Shown: piece by piece, positions 12,865 through 23,500 of the stretch
Position numbering within the stretch: the stretch's first letter is position 1
How the letters are laid out: every line of letters starts with the position of its first letter
Assembly (NCBI RefSeq): GCF_017349295.1
Contig: NZ_JAFMPK010000019.1
Span: 149,293-213,292, forward strand
DNA length: 64,000 nt
Origin: Myceligenerans salitolerans
GTDB taxonomy: Bacteria > Actinomycetota > Actinomycetes > Actinomycetales > Cellulomonadaceae
Direction: 5' to 3'
The notes under the pieces: generated by a model
The model's input: the letters and a program-made list of their open reading frames with translations, nothing else
Database searches by the model: none
Told to the model about the DNA's origin: nothing
Program-made: the position numbers and the translations under genes

Positions 12865-12899
12865 CCGGGGCCGCGAGCGGCAAACGCGCGCGGCCCCGG
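12865..12899 (-). terminator. Hairpin between bmpA and nupO (attenuator-like)
   Basis: Perfect 11-bp arms at 12865-12875 and 12889-12899 form a GC hairpin 12 nt after the bmpA stop. Its position suggests partial termination so that the binding protein is made in excess of the membrane parts. That role is inferred. Confidence 0.6.
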
Positions 12900-12910
12900 G
12901 ATACGAAGCG

Positions 12911-13987
12911 TCACTCGGCGAGGTAGGAGTCCACCTCGATCTCACCGCCGATGATCGACTCCCGCAGCGAGTCGACCTCGGCCATCAGCGTCGGGTCGAC
13001 CTCACCCTCGAAGTTGTGCAGCGGGGCGAGGCCCACGCCCTCGTTCTCGAGCGTGCCGATGTACGGCGTCGGGTCGAACGAGCCGTCGGCCGCCTGCTGC
13101 ACGGCCTGCGACGTGGAGACGTCCATGCCCTTGAGGATGGAGGTCAGCACGAGGTCCTGGGTGGCCGGGTCCGTCTCGTACAGGTCGGCGTCCACACCGA
13201 TCAGCGCGACGTCCTTGCCCGAGTCCTGGATCGCGTTGATCGCGGACTGGTAGATGGGACCGCCGACCGGCAGGAGCACGTCGACGTTCTGGTCGATGAT
13301 GTTCGTCGCCGTGTTCTTCGCGGTGTTGTCCGCCGTGAAGCCGCCCGTGAACGAGCCGGTCTCACCGTCCCAGCCGACCACCTCGACGTCGGCGTCCTTG
13401 ACCTCGTTGTAGTGGTCGACCCCCTGTTTGAAGCCGTCCATGAAGATCGTCACGGTCGGGAACTCCATGCCGCCGAACGTGCCGACCTTGCCGGTCTCCG
13501 AGTAGCCCGCGGCCAGGTAGCCGGCGAGGAACGCCGCCTCGGCCGTGTTGTACAGCAGGGGCTTGATGTTCTCGGCGTCCGTCTCGCCGTCCCCGTCGGC
13601 GTCCGCCGGGTCGTCGATGAGGATGTAGTTGATCTCGGGGTTCGCGGTGGCGGACTCGATCGTGGCCGCCGACAGCGCGAAGCCGACGGTCACGATGGCG
13701 TCGCAGCCCTCGTCGACCAGCGACTGGACGTTGCCCTGGTACTCGGTCTCGGAGTTGGACTCGACCTGCCGGACCTCCGCGCCGATCGCCGTGGCCGCGG
13801 CCTGCACGCCCTCGTAGCTGAGCTGGTTGAAGCTCTTGTCGTCGAATCCGCCCTCGTCGGAGACGATGCAGGGCAGGAAGTCACTGGTGGCCTCGTTGCC
13901 GCCGGACTCCTCGGGGGCGGCCCCACAAGCCGAGAGTGCGAGTGCCGCAGCACCGGTCAGCGCGGTGAGCGCTACAGCCTTCTTCAC
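12911..13987 (-). CDS. bmpA: BMP-family nucleoside-binding lipoprotein
   Basis: Membrane-anchored substrate-binding protein of the importer. The 358-residue protein starts with a lipoprotein signal peptide ([20 protein letters not shown], lipobox LSAC with Cys near residue 21) followed by a mature BMP domain with [18 protein letters not shown] and [10 protein letters not shown] segments. GTG 13987 is chosen because GAGGAG lies 6 nt upstream and it gives a proper signal peptide. First gene of the operon with nupOPQ, cdd and deoA. The family includes purine-nucleoside binders such as PnrA; the exact ligand is inferred from context. Confidence 0.93.
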   Translation of the reverse strand: MKKAVALTALTGAAALALSACGAAPEESGGNEATSDFLPCIVSDEGGFDDKSFNQLSYEGVQAAATAIGAEVRQVESNSETEYQGNVQSLVDEGCDAIVTVGFALSAATIESATANPEINYILIDDPADADGDGETDAENIKPLLYNTAEAAFLAGYLAAGYSETGKVGTFGGMEFPTVTIFMDGFKQGVDHYNEVKDADVEVVGWDGETGSFTGGFTADNTAKNTATNIIDQNVDVLLPVGGPIYQSAINAIQDSGKDVALIGVDADLYETDPATQDLVLTSILKGMDVSTSQAVQQAADGSFDPTPYIGTLENEGVGLAPLHNFEGEVDPTLMAEVDSLRESIIGGEIEVDSYLAE

Positions 13988-14078
13988 CTGTTGCTCCTCG
14001 ATGGGTTCTTTGAGGGCCTCGGTCAGGCCCAGCAATGCATCGAGATTATCCAGCACCTGAGACGATCCGCGTATCGAG

Positions 14079-14116
14079 CCGGTGACGACGACAAGTCGTT
14101 ACCGAAGCGTCACCGG
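14079..14116. repeat. Nested inverted repeat upstream of bmpA
   Basis: Outer arms CCGGTGACG (14079-14087) and CGTCACCGG (14108-14116) enclose a second repeat ACGAC-AA-GTCGT (14088-14099). It lies 92 nt upstream of the bmpA start and 45 nt after the M20 gene stop. It may be an operator for the nucleoside operon or a terminator for the upstream gene. Confidence 0.45.
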
Positions 14117-14160
14117 AACCCGGTGGTATGTGTGCGCCCCGTCACCCTCGGCCGCCCGGT

Positions 14161-15405
14161 TCAGCGGGCGGCGTACTGGGCGAGCATCCGGACCCCGACG
14201 CCGATCGCGCGCTCGTCCACGACGAGGTCGCCCTGGTGGATGTCGTACGTCCGGCCGCCGGGGGTCCGCGTGCCGAGCCGCGCCATCGTGCCGCGCACCT
14301 TCGTCAGGTACCACCCGAAGTCCTCGCCGCCCATCGACTGCTCGGTCAGGACGATGGCGTCCGCGCCGATGGTCTCCCGGATCGCCTCCTCGAGGGCGGT
14401 GGTCTCGGCGGCGTCGTTGTCGACGGGAGGAACACCGCGCGTGTGGTGCACGGTCACCTCGACGTCGTACGGCTTGACCACCTGCTCGACGACGTCGCGC
14501 ACCAGGTCGCCGGCGTTCTCCCAGGCCGCCACGTCGAGACAGCGCAACGTGCCCTTCACCGTCCCGACGGACGGGATGACGTTGGGCATGCTGCCCGCCT
14601 GCACCGTGCCCCACGTGAGGTTGACGCCCGACCGGGGGTCGAGGCGCCGCCCGAGCGCGGCGGGGACCTGGGTGATCACCTGGCCGAGTGCGAACACCAC
14701 GTCACCGGTCAGGTGCGGGCGTGAGGTGTGCCCGCCGGGCGACGAGACGGTGACCGAGACGGCGTCGGCGGCCGAGGTGATGGAGCCGATCCGCGTGCCG
14801 ATGGTGCCGACGTCGATCTTCGGGTCGCAGTGCACCGCCGCGATGCGCTCCACGTCGTCGAGCTCCGAGGTGCCCAGGATGTCGAGCGCGCCGCCCGGCA
14901 TGACCTCCTCGGCGGGCTGGAAGAACAGCCGCACGCCGCGGGACAGCAGCCCTTCCGACGCGAGCCGGGCGAGCACCAGGCCGGCGCCCAGGACGGTCGT
15001 GGTGTGGACGTCGTGACCGCAGGCGTGCGCGACGCCGGGCGCCGTGGAGGCGAACTCGACCCCGCTGGTGTCCTGCAGCGGCAGCGCGTCGAGATCGGCA
15101 CGCAGACCCGTGCGAGGGCCGTCGGCGGGACCGATGTCGCACACCAGGCCGGTGCCCTCCAGCAGCCGCGGGCTCAGCCCCGCGGCGCGCAGCCGGTCCG
15201 CCACGGCCGCCGTCGTCCGCGTCTCACGGCGCGAGAGCTCCGGGTGGGCGTGCACGTCCCGCCGGAACGCGATCAGCTCGCTCTCCAGCTCCTGCGCGAG
15301 CTCGGTCACGCGTTGCGCGACGAGCGCGCCCGTCACCCGGGTCGGGGCGGTCGAAACGATCTGATCCAGCTCTGCGACGCTCACGGCGGGTTGGGTCGAT
15401 GTCAC
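14161..15405 (-). CDS. M20-family metallopeptidase / amidohydrolase
   Basis: Predicted zinc-dependent hydrolase of the AbgB/HipO group that removes acyl groups from amino acids or peptides. The 414-residue protein has HAHPELS (residues about 48-54), the CGHDVHTTT metal-binding segment, EEVMPGGA with catalytic glutamates and a C-terminal SMGGEDFGWY. GTG 15405 is preferred because a GGGGCGG stretch lies just upstream; longer GTG starts exist up to 15486. Substrate is unknown. It sits between manC and the nucleoside operon on the same strand; no functional link is evident. Confidence 0.86.
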   Translation of the reverse strand: MTSTQPAVSVAELDQIVSTAPTRVTGALVAQRVTELAQELESELIAFRRDVHAHPELSRRETRTTAAVADRLRAAGLSPRLLEGTGLVCDIGPADGPRTGLRADLDALPLQDTSGVEFASTAPGVAHACGHDVHTTTVLGAGLVLARLASEGLLSRGVRLFFQPAEEVMPGGALDILGTSELDDVERIAAVHCDPKIDVGTIGTRIGSITSAADAVSVTVSSPGGHTSRPHLTGDVVFALGQVITQVPAALGRRLDPRSGVNLTWGTVQAGSMPNVIPSVGTVKGTLRCLDVAAWENAGDLVRDVVEQVVKPYDVEVTVHHTRGVPPVDNDAAETTALEEAIRETIGADAIVLTEQSMGGEDFGWYLTKVRGTMARLGTRTPGGRTYDIHQGDLVVDERAIGVGVRMLAQYAAR

Positions 15406-15491
15406 CCGCCCCACTGTAACGGGGGTCACACCCTCCCGCGCTCGCTCGTCCCATGATGTGGGACCGCCATGTGGACCGGACGCCACGGCTG

Positions 15492-16649
15492 CTACAGGAG
15501 CTCGTCCAGGTCACGGGCGCGGGCCGCGTCGACGACCTGCTTGACCTGCTGCGCGCGGGCGCGGGTCGTGACCAGCAGGGCGTCGGGGGTGTCCACGACC
15601 ACCACGTCGTCGAGGCCCAGCACACTCACCAGACGGCCGCTCGCCGGGACCACCACCGACCCGGCGCTGTCGATCCGGAGCACGTCGCCCGTGTCGCCGA
15701 GCACCTTGGAGCCCTCGTCGTCGTCCGACGGCAGCAGGGCGGCGAGAGAGTTGAAGTCGCCGACGTCGTCCCAGCCGAACGTCCCGGGGACCACGGCGAC
15801 GCCGCCGGCGTCGGCCACCGGTTCGGCGATGGCATGGTCGATGGCGATCTTCTCCAGCCCGGGCCAGACGTCCGCCAGGACGCGGTCCCGGTCGCCGGTG
15901 TCCCAGGCCTTGGCGATGGTGCGCAGGCCGTCGTGCAGCTCGGGTCGCTGCTCGGCGAGGTGGCCCAGCAGCACGGACGTCCGCACGACGAACATCCCCG
16001 CGTTCCACCGGTACTCGCCGGAGGCGATGTACTCGCGCGCCGTCGCGGCGTCCGGCTTCTCCGTGAAACCGCGCACGTGCTGCGCGCTGGGTGCGCCGTC
16101 GACGCCGAGGGTGCCGTCCGAGCGGATGTAGCCGAACGCGACGGAGGGCCGCGAGGCGGCGATCCCGATGGTGGCGACGTAACCGGCCCGGGCCGCGGCG
16201 ACGGCCTCACGGACCGCGCTCTCGAAGGCGGGCTGTCCCGAGATCACGTGGTCCGCGGCGAAGGACCCGATCACGACGTCGCCGTGGCGCTCGGCCAGGA
16301 CGGCGGCGGCCAGGCCGATCGCGGCCATCGAGTCGCGTGGTGAGGGCTCCGCGAGGACGTTCTGCTCGTCCAGGCCGGGCAGCTGCGCGCGGCATGCGGC
16401 CACGTGGTGGGTACCGGTGACCAGCATGATCCCGTCGGCACCGGTCAGCGGGCTCAGGCGGTCGACCGTGGCCTGCAGGAGCGTGCGGCCGGACCCGGTG
16501 AGGTCGTGCAGGAACTTCGGGGCCCTCCTGCGGGACAAGGGCCAGAGCCGGGTTCCCGCCCCGCCCGCGGGGATCACGGCGTGGAATCCTTCGACGGGTC
16601 CGACGGCGGTCTCGGCGGCGGCACTGCTGGTGCCCGCGGGATTGCTCAT
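15492..16649 (-). CDS. manC: Mannose-1-phosphate guanylyltransferase
   Basis: Makes GDP-mannose from mannose 1-phosphate and GTP for glycoconjugates. The 385-residue protein has the nucleotidyltransferase signature IPAGGAGTRLWPLSR near residue 27, the PKFLHDL lysine motif and FTEKPDAATA downstream. The product is the short single-domain form without the C-terminal cupin isomerase half. ATG 16649 is chosen over an ATG four codons earlier as it begins the usual MSNP leader. Its start lies 45 bp from a CRP/GlxR-like site shared with sdhC. Confidence 0.92.
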   Translation of the reverse strand: MSNPAGTSSAAAETAVGPVEGFHAVIPAGGAGTRLWPLSRRRAPKFLHDLTGSGRTLLQATVDRLSPLTGADGIMLVTGTHHVAACRAQLPGLDEQNVLAEPSPRDSMAAIGLAAAVLAERHGDVVIGSFAADHVISGQPAFESAVREAVAAARAGYVATIGIAASRPSVAFGYIRSDGTLGVDGAPSAQHVRGFTEKPDAATAREYIASGEYRWNAGMFVVRTSVLLGHLAEQRPELHDGLRTIAKAWDTGDRDRVLADVWPGLEKIAIDHAIAEPVADAGGVAVVPGTFGWDDVGDFNSLAALLPSDDDEGSKVLGDTGDVLRIDSAGSVVVPASGRLVSVLGLDDVVVVDTPDALLVTTRARAQQVKQVVDAARARDLDELL

Positions 16650-16693
16650 GGGAAGCAGCATAGTGACGTGGGTTCGGGAGGCGACATCTCCTC

Positions 16694-16709
16694 TGTGCGA
16701 TCAATCACA
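16694..16709. promoter_or_regulatory. CRP/GlxR-like binding site
   Basis: TGTGCGATCAATCACA matches the CRP-family consensus TGTGA-N6-TCACA except at one position. It lies in the divergent region between manC (45 bp from its ATG) and sdhC (118 bp from its GTG). In corynebacteria, GlxR is known to act on sdh genes, so cAMP-linked control is plausible. Confidence 0.6.
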
Positions 16710-16770
16710 AATCGACCATCTCACGTGCCGGAACCACATCTCTCGGACGATCGATGCGACCGGGTGTCAC

Positions 16771-16776
16771 TACAGT
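16771..16776 (+). promoter_or_regulatory. Candidate -10 element for sdhCDAB
   Basis: TACAGT lies 51 nt upstream of the sdhC start and 61 nt downstream of the CRP/GlxR-like site. No convincing -35 hexamer is visible. Confidence 0.35.
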
Positions 16777-16827
16777 GGGAGACGCCTGCCTCATACGTTC
16801 ACCGGAAAGCCATAGGAGGCTCCCGAA

Positions 16828-17208
16828 GTGCCCACCGCACAAGGCGGCACGCTCTATCGCGGCCGCGAAGGCATGTGGTCCTGGGTCGCGCACCGCGTGA
16901 CCGGATTCGCGATCTTCTTCTTCCTGCTCGTCCACGTCACGGACACAGCGCTGGTACGCGTGTCGCCTGAGGCCTACAACGCAGTGATCGGCACGTACCA
17001 GACGCCGATCATGGGACTCGGCGAGGTGGGCCTCGTGGCCGCGATCGTCTTCCACGCGTTCAACGGCATCCGGATCATGCTCGTGGACTTCCTCGCCAAC
17101 GGCCCCCGTTACCAGCGGGTGATGCTCTGGATCGTCCTCGGGCTCTTCGTCGTGACGATGGCGGGTTTCCTGCCGCGTCACCTCATGAACGTCTTCGGAG
17201 GCCACTGA
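16828..17208 (+). CDS. sdhC: Succinate dehydrogenase cytochrome b556 subunit
   Basis: Membrane anchor of complex II that binds haem and quinone with SdhD. The 126-residue protein has three membrane segments (about 17-40, 60-80, 95-115), the N-terminal HRVTGFAIFFF segment and VFHAFNGIRIMLVDF, where the histidine is the expected haem-ligand region. GTG 16828 has AGGAGG 8 nt upstream. Its TGA overlaps the sdhD ATG by one base. First gene of sdhCDAB. Confidence 0.94.
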   Translation: MPTAQGGTLYRGREGMWSWVAHRVTGFAIFFFLLVHVTDTALVRVSPEAYNAVIGTYQTPIMGLGEVGLVAAIVFHAFNGIRIMLVDFLANGPRYQRVMLWIVLGLFVVTMAGFLPRHLMNVFGGH

Positions 17209-17693
17209 TGACCAGCGCGACCCACGGAACCCCCGCGGTGGCCGAGCAGGTGGGCACGCTCGACGCGCCTCGCTCCCCCTACATGCGCAAGAAGACGACG
17301 CGCGGCAACTACGAGCTGTACTCCTGGGTGTTCATGCGGGCGTCCGGCGTGGTGCTCGTGGTGCTGGTGTTCGGGCACCTGTTCGTGAACCTCATGGTCG
17401 GCGAGGGTGTGAAGGCGATCGACTTCGCGTTCGTCGGTGGCAAGTGGTCGAGCCCGTTCTGGCAGATCTGGGACCTGCTGATGCTCTGGCTCGCGATGAT
17501 CCACGGCACGAACGGCCTGCGTACGATCATCAACGACTACGCGGAGCGCGACGTGACGCGCGGCGTCCTCAAGGGGCTGCTGTACCTGGCCTTCACGATC
17601 GTGGTGGTGCTCGGCACGCTCGTCATCTTCACGTTCGAACCGTGCCCCGTGGGCGCGGACCCCGAGTTGCTCGCCTCGTTCTGCACCGCCTAG
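17208..17693 (+). CDS. sdhD: Succinate dehydrogenase hydrophobic membrane anchor subunit
   Basis: Second membrane anchor of complex II. The 161-residue protein has a soluble N-terminus of about 45 residues, then membrane segments around 50-68, 85-105 and 118-140, with GHLFVNL and MIHGTNGLRTIINDY histidine-bearing segments typical of SdhD. The C-terminus ends with a short Cys-containing tail. It is coupled to sdhC (TGATG) and followed 9 nt later by sdhA. Confidence 0.93.
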   Translation: MTSATHGTPAVAEQVGTLDAPRSPYMRKKTTRGNYELYSWVFMRASGVVLVVLVFGHLFVNLMVGEGVKAIDFAFVGGKWSSPFWQIWDLLMLWLAMIHGTNGLRTIINDYAERDVTRGVLKGLLYLAFTIVVVLGTLVIFTFEPCPVGADPELLASFCTA

Positions 17694-17702
17694 GAGAGAG
17701 TC

Positions 17703-19535
17703 TTGATCACCCACCAGTACGACGTCGTGATCGTCGGTGCGGGCGGCGCGGGCATGCGCGCCGCACTCGAGTCCTCGAAGGAGGCTCGCACCGCGGTCAT
17801 CTCCAAGCTGTACCCCACCCGCTCCCACACCGGTGCCGCGCAGGGCGGTATGTGCGCCTCGCTCGCCAACGTCGAGGAGGACAACTGGGAGTGGCACACG
17901 TTCGACACCGTCAAGGGCGGCGACTACCTGGTCGACCAGGACGCGGCCGAGATCATGGCCAAGGAGGCCATCGACGCGGTCTTCGACCTGGAGCGCATGG
18001 GCCTGCCGTTCAACCGCACGCCCGAGGGCAGGATCGACCAGCGCCGGTTCGGCGGCCACACCCGTAACCACGGTGAGGCCGCGGTGCGCCGCGCGTGCTA
18101 CGCCGCGGACCGCACGGGCCACATGATCCTGCAGACGCTCTACCAGAACTGCGTGAAGCAGGACGTGGAGTTCTTCAACGAGTTCTACGTGCTCGACCTC
18201 ATCACGGACCGTGACCTCGCCACCGAGGACGTCGAGGAGGGCGCCGAGGTCAACGCCACCGGCGTCGTCGCCTACGACCTGGCGACCGGTGAGATCCACG
18301 TCTTCCAGGCCAAGGCCATCGTGTTCGCCACGGGCGGCGCCGGGAAGATCTTCAAGACGACGTCGAACGCGCACACCCTGACGGGTGACGGCATGGCGCT
18401 GGCCTACCGCCGCGGCCTGCCCCTGGAGGACATGGAGTTCTTCCAGTTCCACCCCACGGGCCTGGCCGGGCTCGGCATCCTCCTGTCGGAGGCGGCCCGT
18501 GGCGAGGGCGGCATCCTGCGCAACGCCGACGGCGAGCGGTTCATGGAGCGCTACGCCCCGACGATCAAGGACCTGGCGCCGCGCGACATCGTCGCCCGGT
18601 CGATGGCCAACGAGGTGCGCGAGGGCCGCGGCGCGGGCCCGAACAAGGACTACGTCCTGCTCGACCTGACGCACCTGGAGCCCGCGCACATCGACGCCAA
18701 GCTCCCGGACATCACCGAGTTCGCGCGGACCTACCTCGGCATCGAGCCGTACACCGAGCCGGTGCCGGTGTACCCGACGGCGCACTACGCGATGGGCGGC
18801 GTGCCGACCAACGTGGCGGGCGAGGTGCTGCGCAACGGGCACGACGTCGTCAAGGGGCTGTACGCGGCCGGCGAGGTCGCCTGCGTCTCGGTGCACGGCT
18901 CGAACCGGCTCGGCACGAACTCGCTGCTCGACATCAACGTGTTCGGCAAGCGGTCCGGGCGGTCCGCGGCGGCGTACGCGAAGACGGCGTCGTTCATCGA
19001 CCTGCCCGAGAACCCGGCGGCGATGGTCGAGGCGCAGCTGACCGAGCTGCGCGAGCGGCCCGACGGCGAGCGCATCGCGGACATCCGCCGCGCGCTGCAG
19101 GAGACGATGGACGCGAACGCCCAGGTGTTCCGGACCGGGGAGTCGCTGAACCAGGCGCTCTCCGACATCCGCGAGCTGCGCAAGCGGTACCGAGGCGCGT
19201 CCGTGCAGGACAAGGGCAAGATGTTCAACACGGACCTCCTGGAGGCCGTCGAGCTGGGCTTCCTGCTCGACATCGCGGAGGTCACCGTGGTCGGCGCGCT
19301 GAACCGGAAGGAGTCGCGCGGCGGGCACTACCGCGAGGACTACCCGGACCGCGACGACGCGAACTACATGCAGCACACGATGGCGTACCGGCGGCCCACC
19401 GCCGCGGCGGACGAGGCCGACGGGCACATCGCGGGCTACTTCGATCACGTCGAGGAGTTCGACGGCTACAAGGTGGTGCTGGGCTCCAAGACCGTGACCC
19501 AGACCCGGTACGAGCCGATGGAGCGGAAGTACTGA
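17703..19535 (+). CDS. sdhA: Succinate dehydrogenase flavoprotein subunit
   Basis: Catalytic FAD subunit that oxidises succinate to fumarate in the TCA cycle and respiratory chain. The 610-residue protein shows the dinucleotide-binding [10 protein letters not shown] motif, SHTGAAQGG with the covalent FAD-attachment histidine, [11 protein letters not shown] active-site segment and a C-terminal [15 protein letters not shown] region. The start is TTG 17703 with AGGAGAG upstream. Its stop overlaps the sdhB ATG by one base (TGATG). Confidence 0.97.
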   Translation: MITHQYDVVIVGAGGAGMRAALESSKEARTAVISKLYPTRSHTGAAQGGMCASLANVEEDNWEWHTFDTVKGGDYLVDQDAAEIMAKEAIDAVFDLERMGLPFNRTPEGRIDQRRFGGHTRNHGEAAVRRACYAADRTGHMILQTLYQNCVKQDVEFFNEFYVLDLITDRDLATEDVEEGAEVNATGVVAYDLATGEIHVFQAKAIVFATGGAGKIFKTTSNAHTLTGDGMALAYRRGLPLEDMEFFQFHPTGLAGLGILLSEAARGEGGILRNADGERFMERYAPTIKDLAPRDIVARSMANEVREGRGAGPNKDYVLLDLTHLEPAHIDAKLPDITEFARTYLGIEPYTEPVPVYPTAHYAMGGVPTNVAGEVLRNGHDVVKGLYAAGEVACVSVHGSNRLGTNSLLDINVFGKRSGRSAAAYAKTASFIDLPENPAAMVEAQLTELRERPDGERIADIRRALQETMDANAQVFRTGESLNQALSDIRELRKRYRGASVQDKGKMFNTDLLEAVELGFLLDIAEVTVVGALNRKESRGGHYREDYPDRDDANYMQHTMAYRRPTAAADEADGHIAGYFDHVEEFDGYKVVLGSKTVTQTRYEPMERKY

Positions 19536-20302
19536 TGACTGCTGTGATGGAGAAGGCCGACGCCCAGCCCAAGACGGGCGAGATCCCCAGCTTCGACGTG
19601 ACGATCAAGGTCCGCCGGTTCAACCCGGAGGGCGACGCCGCGGGCGAGTCGTACTGGGACGAGTTCCACATCACCGCGTACGGCACGGACCGCGTGCTGG
19701 ACGCGCTGCATAAGATCAAGTGGGAGCACGACGGTTCCCTCACGTTCCGCCGGTCCTGCGCGCACGGCGTGTGCGGCTCGGACGCGATGCGGATCAACGG
19801 CCGCAACCGGCTGGCGTGCAAGACGCTGCTCAAGGACGTGAACCCCGGCAAGCCGATCCTCGTGGAGCCCATCAAGGGCCTGCCCGTGGTGAAGGACCTG
19901 GTCGTGGACATGGAGCCGTTCTTCGCGTCGTACCGCGAGATCATGCCGTTCCTCATCACGACCGGGAACGAGCCCACCAAGGAGCGTATCCAGTCCGCCG
20001 AGCAGCGCGAGCGGTTCGACGACACGACCAAGTGCATCCTGTGCGCGGCGTGCACGTCGAGCTGCCCGGTGTTCTGGACCGACGGCCAGTACTTCGGCCC
20101 GGCGGCGATCGTGAACGCGCACCGGTTCATCTTCGACAGCCGTGACGAGGGCGCCCAGCAGCGCCTGGAGATCCTCAACGACAAGGAGGGCGTGTGGCGC
20201 TGCCGCACGACCTTCAACTGCACGGAGGCCTGCCCGCGCGGCATCGAGGTCACCAAGGCGATCCAGGAGGTCAAGCGCGCGATGATCACGCGCGCCTTCT
20301 GA
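19535..20302 (+). CDS. sdhB: Succinate dehydrogenase iron-sulfur subunit
   Basis: Passes electrons from SdhA to the membrane quinone site. The 255-residue protein has three cysteine clusters: SCAHGVCGSDAM for the [2Fe-2S] centre, then CILCAACTSSCPVFW and CRTTFNCTEACPRGI for the [4Fe-4S] and [3Fe-4S] centres, at spacing typical of SdhB. Last gene of sdhCDAB, followed by a strong hairpin. Confidence 0.97.
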   Translation: MTAVMEKADAQPKTGEIPSFDVTIKVRRFNPEGDAAGESYWDEFHITAYGTDRVLDALHKIKWEHDGSLTFRRSCAHGVCGSDAMRINGRNRLACKTLLKDVNPGKPILVEPIKGLPVVKDLVVDMEPFFASYREIMPFLITTGNEPTKERIQSAEQRERFDDTTKCILCAACTSSCPVFWTDGQYFGPAAIVNAHRFIFDSRDEGAQQRLEILNDKEGVWRCRTTFNCTEACPRGIEVTKAIQEVKRAMITRAF

Positions 20303-20314
20303 TCCGGTGAGATC

Positions 20315-20346
20315 GGCCGCCTCGCCCGTTCGCCGGGGAGGCGGCC
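20315..20346 (+). terminator. Rho-independent-type terminator after sdhB
   Basis: GGCCGCCTC (20315-20323) pairs perfectly with GAGGCGGCC (20338-20346) and is followed by TTCT. It starts 13 nt after the sdhB stop. Confidence 0.75.
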
Positions 20347-20380
20347 TTCTCGTGCCCGGCGCCGGCCGGATCGGTCCGGA

Positions 20381-20422
20381 CGGGGGCGGGCGCGGCCCGG
20401 GCGGGGGCGGGCGCGGGCCGGG
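20381..20422. repeat. 21-bp tandem duplication in GC-rich spacer
   Basis: 20381-20401 and 20402-20422 are two 21-bp copies of a G/C-only unit differing at one base, between sdhB and the YihY gene. They do not overlap a gene. Confidence 0.85.
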
Positions 20423-20478
20423 AGGCCGTCGGACCGGCCGGGGAGGTCACCCGGCCCAGGTCCGGGGTGCCACCGGGC

Positions 20479-21423
20479 TCAGGCCCGGGACGCCGCCGCG
20501 GCCTCCGGCCCGGCCCCGCCGTCCGTGTGCGCGTTCGTCTCCGCCGGCGCCCCGCCGTCCGTGCGGACGCCGTTCGCCTCGGCCGCCCAGGCGCAGGACA
20601 GGAGCAGGACCCGGGCCACGAGGTTGACGAGGATCAGCACGCTGGCCAGGACCGCGAAGCCCGCGAGGAGCGCGTTGCGGGAGGCCAGCTCCACGATGAG
20701 CGAGCTCCCGGCCCAGCGCAGCAGGCCCGTCGCGACACCCACGGCGAGGGCCGTCGTGACCAGTTCGCGCCTCGGGATGCGGACGCCCGCGACGTACCGG
20801 ATGACGCCCGCGACGACCGCGGCGTCGACGACCACCCCGGCGACCGGCCCCAGCGTCTGCACGACGACGCGGCTGGCACCTCCGAGACCGATCAGGTCCA
20901 GCAGCCAGGGCGCCGCCGTGCTCACCGCGACGCCGACGGCCGCGCCCACGAGCACCCCTGCGAGCAGCAGGAGGAAGCCACCGAGCTGGAGCAGGCGCGC
21001 CACCACGACGTTCGGCCCGTCGTCGGCCAGGTCGAACATGGAGCGCACCGCGACGCGCAGCGCCCCCATGAACCTGGTCGCGGTCCACAGCAGCACCACC
21101 GCCGCGATGACCGACGTCAGGTTGAACGCGCTCGTCAGCAGGAGGTCGTCCGGCTGGATCACGCCGCCCGACCCGGTGTCGATCAGCCCCGGGACCCACT
21201 GGTCCACCTGGGCGAGCGCCGCTTCCTGGAGCTCGGCGTCACGCCCCAGCACGGCGGAGAACGCGGTGTACCCGATGGTCAGGGCGGCGAACAGGGAGAA
21301 CAGGGCCGTGTAGGCCATCCCGCCGCACAGCACGTTGCCGCCGCGCTCGGTGTAGCGCGTGAGGGTGCGCCCCGGACGGGATTCCTGCCACCGCTGCCAG
21401 AGCTCCCTGAGCGCCCGCACCAC
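20479..21423 (-). CDS. YihY/BrkB-family inner-membrane protein
   Basis: Polytopic membrane protein of unknown biochemical role (older literature called the family ribonuclease BN in error). The 314-residue protein has the N-terminal RYTERGGNVLCGGMAYTALFSLF segment of the family (first 20 residues: RYTERGGNVLCGGMAYTALF) and about six membrane segments, ending in an Ala/Gly-rich cytoplasmic tail with VRTDGG. The start is uncertain: GTG 21423 sits 5 nt beyond the upstream stop with a G-run before it; GTG 21450 and ATG 21468 overlap that gene. It follows the 2'-5' RNA ligase-like gene and probably belongs to the trpS operon. Confidence 0.85.
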   Translation of the reverse strand: MVRALRELWQRWQESRPGRTLTRYTERGGNVLCGGMAYTALFSLFAALTIGYTAFSAVLGRDAELQEAALAQVDQWVPGLIDTGSGGVIQPDDLLLTSAFNLTSVIAAVVLLWTATRFMGALRVAVRSMFDLADDGPNVVVARLLQLGGFLLLLAGVLVGAAVGVAVSTAAPWLLDLIGLGGASRVVVQTLGPVAGVVVDAAVVAGVIRYVAGVRIPRRELVTTALAVGVATGLLRWAGSSLIVELASRNALLAGFAVLASVLILVNLVARVLLLSCAWAAEANGVRTDGGAPAETNAHTDGGAGPEAAAASRA

Positions 21424-21427
21424 CCGG

Positions 21428-23478
<2,051 letters not shown>

Positions 23479-23500
23479 CTACCCGCGCGGACCGCGGCCC

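Noticed and set aside
11696..15016. Open plus-strand frame of over 1,100 codons
   Set aside because: It runs antisense to nupO, bmpA and the M20 gene, with Ser/Arg/Pro-rich residue content typical of high-GC shadow frames and no domain motifs.
17178..19448. Open minus-strand frame of about 750 codons opposite sdhD/sdhA
   Set aside because: Val/Leu/Arg/His-rich shadow of the well-supported sdhA; no motif or start site.
20381..20422. GC-rich tandem repeat as an origin or regulatory element
   Set aside because: Only two copies of 21 bp, no DnaA-box-like motif, so treated as a simple duplication.
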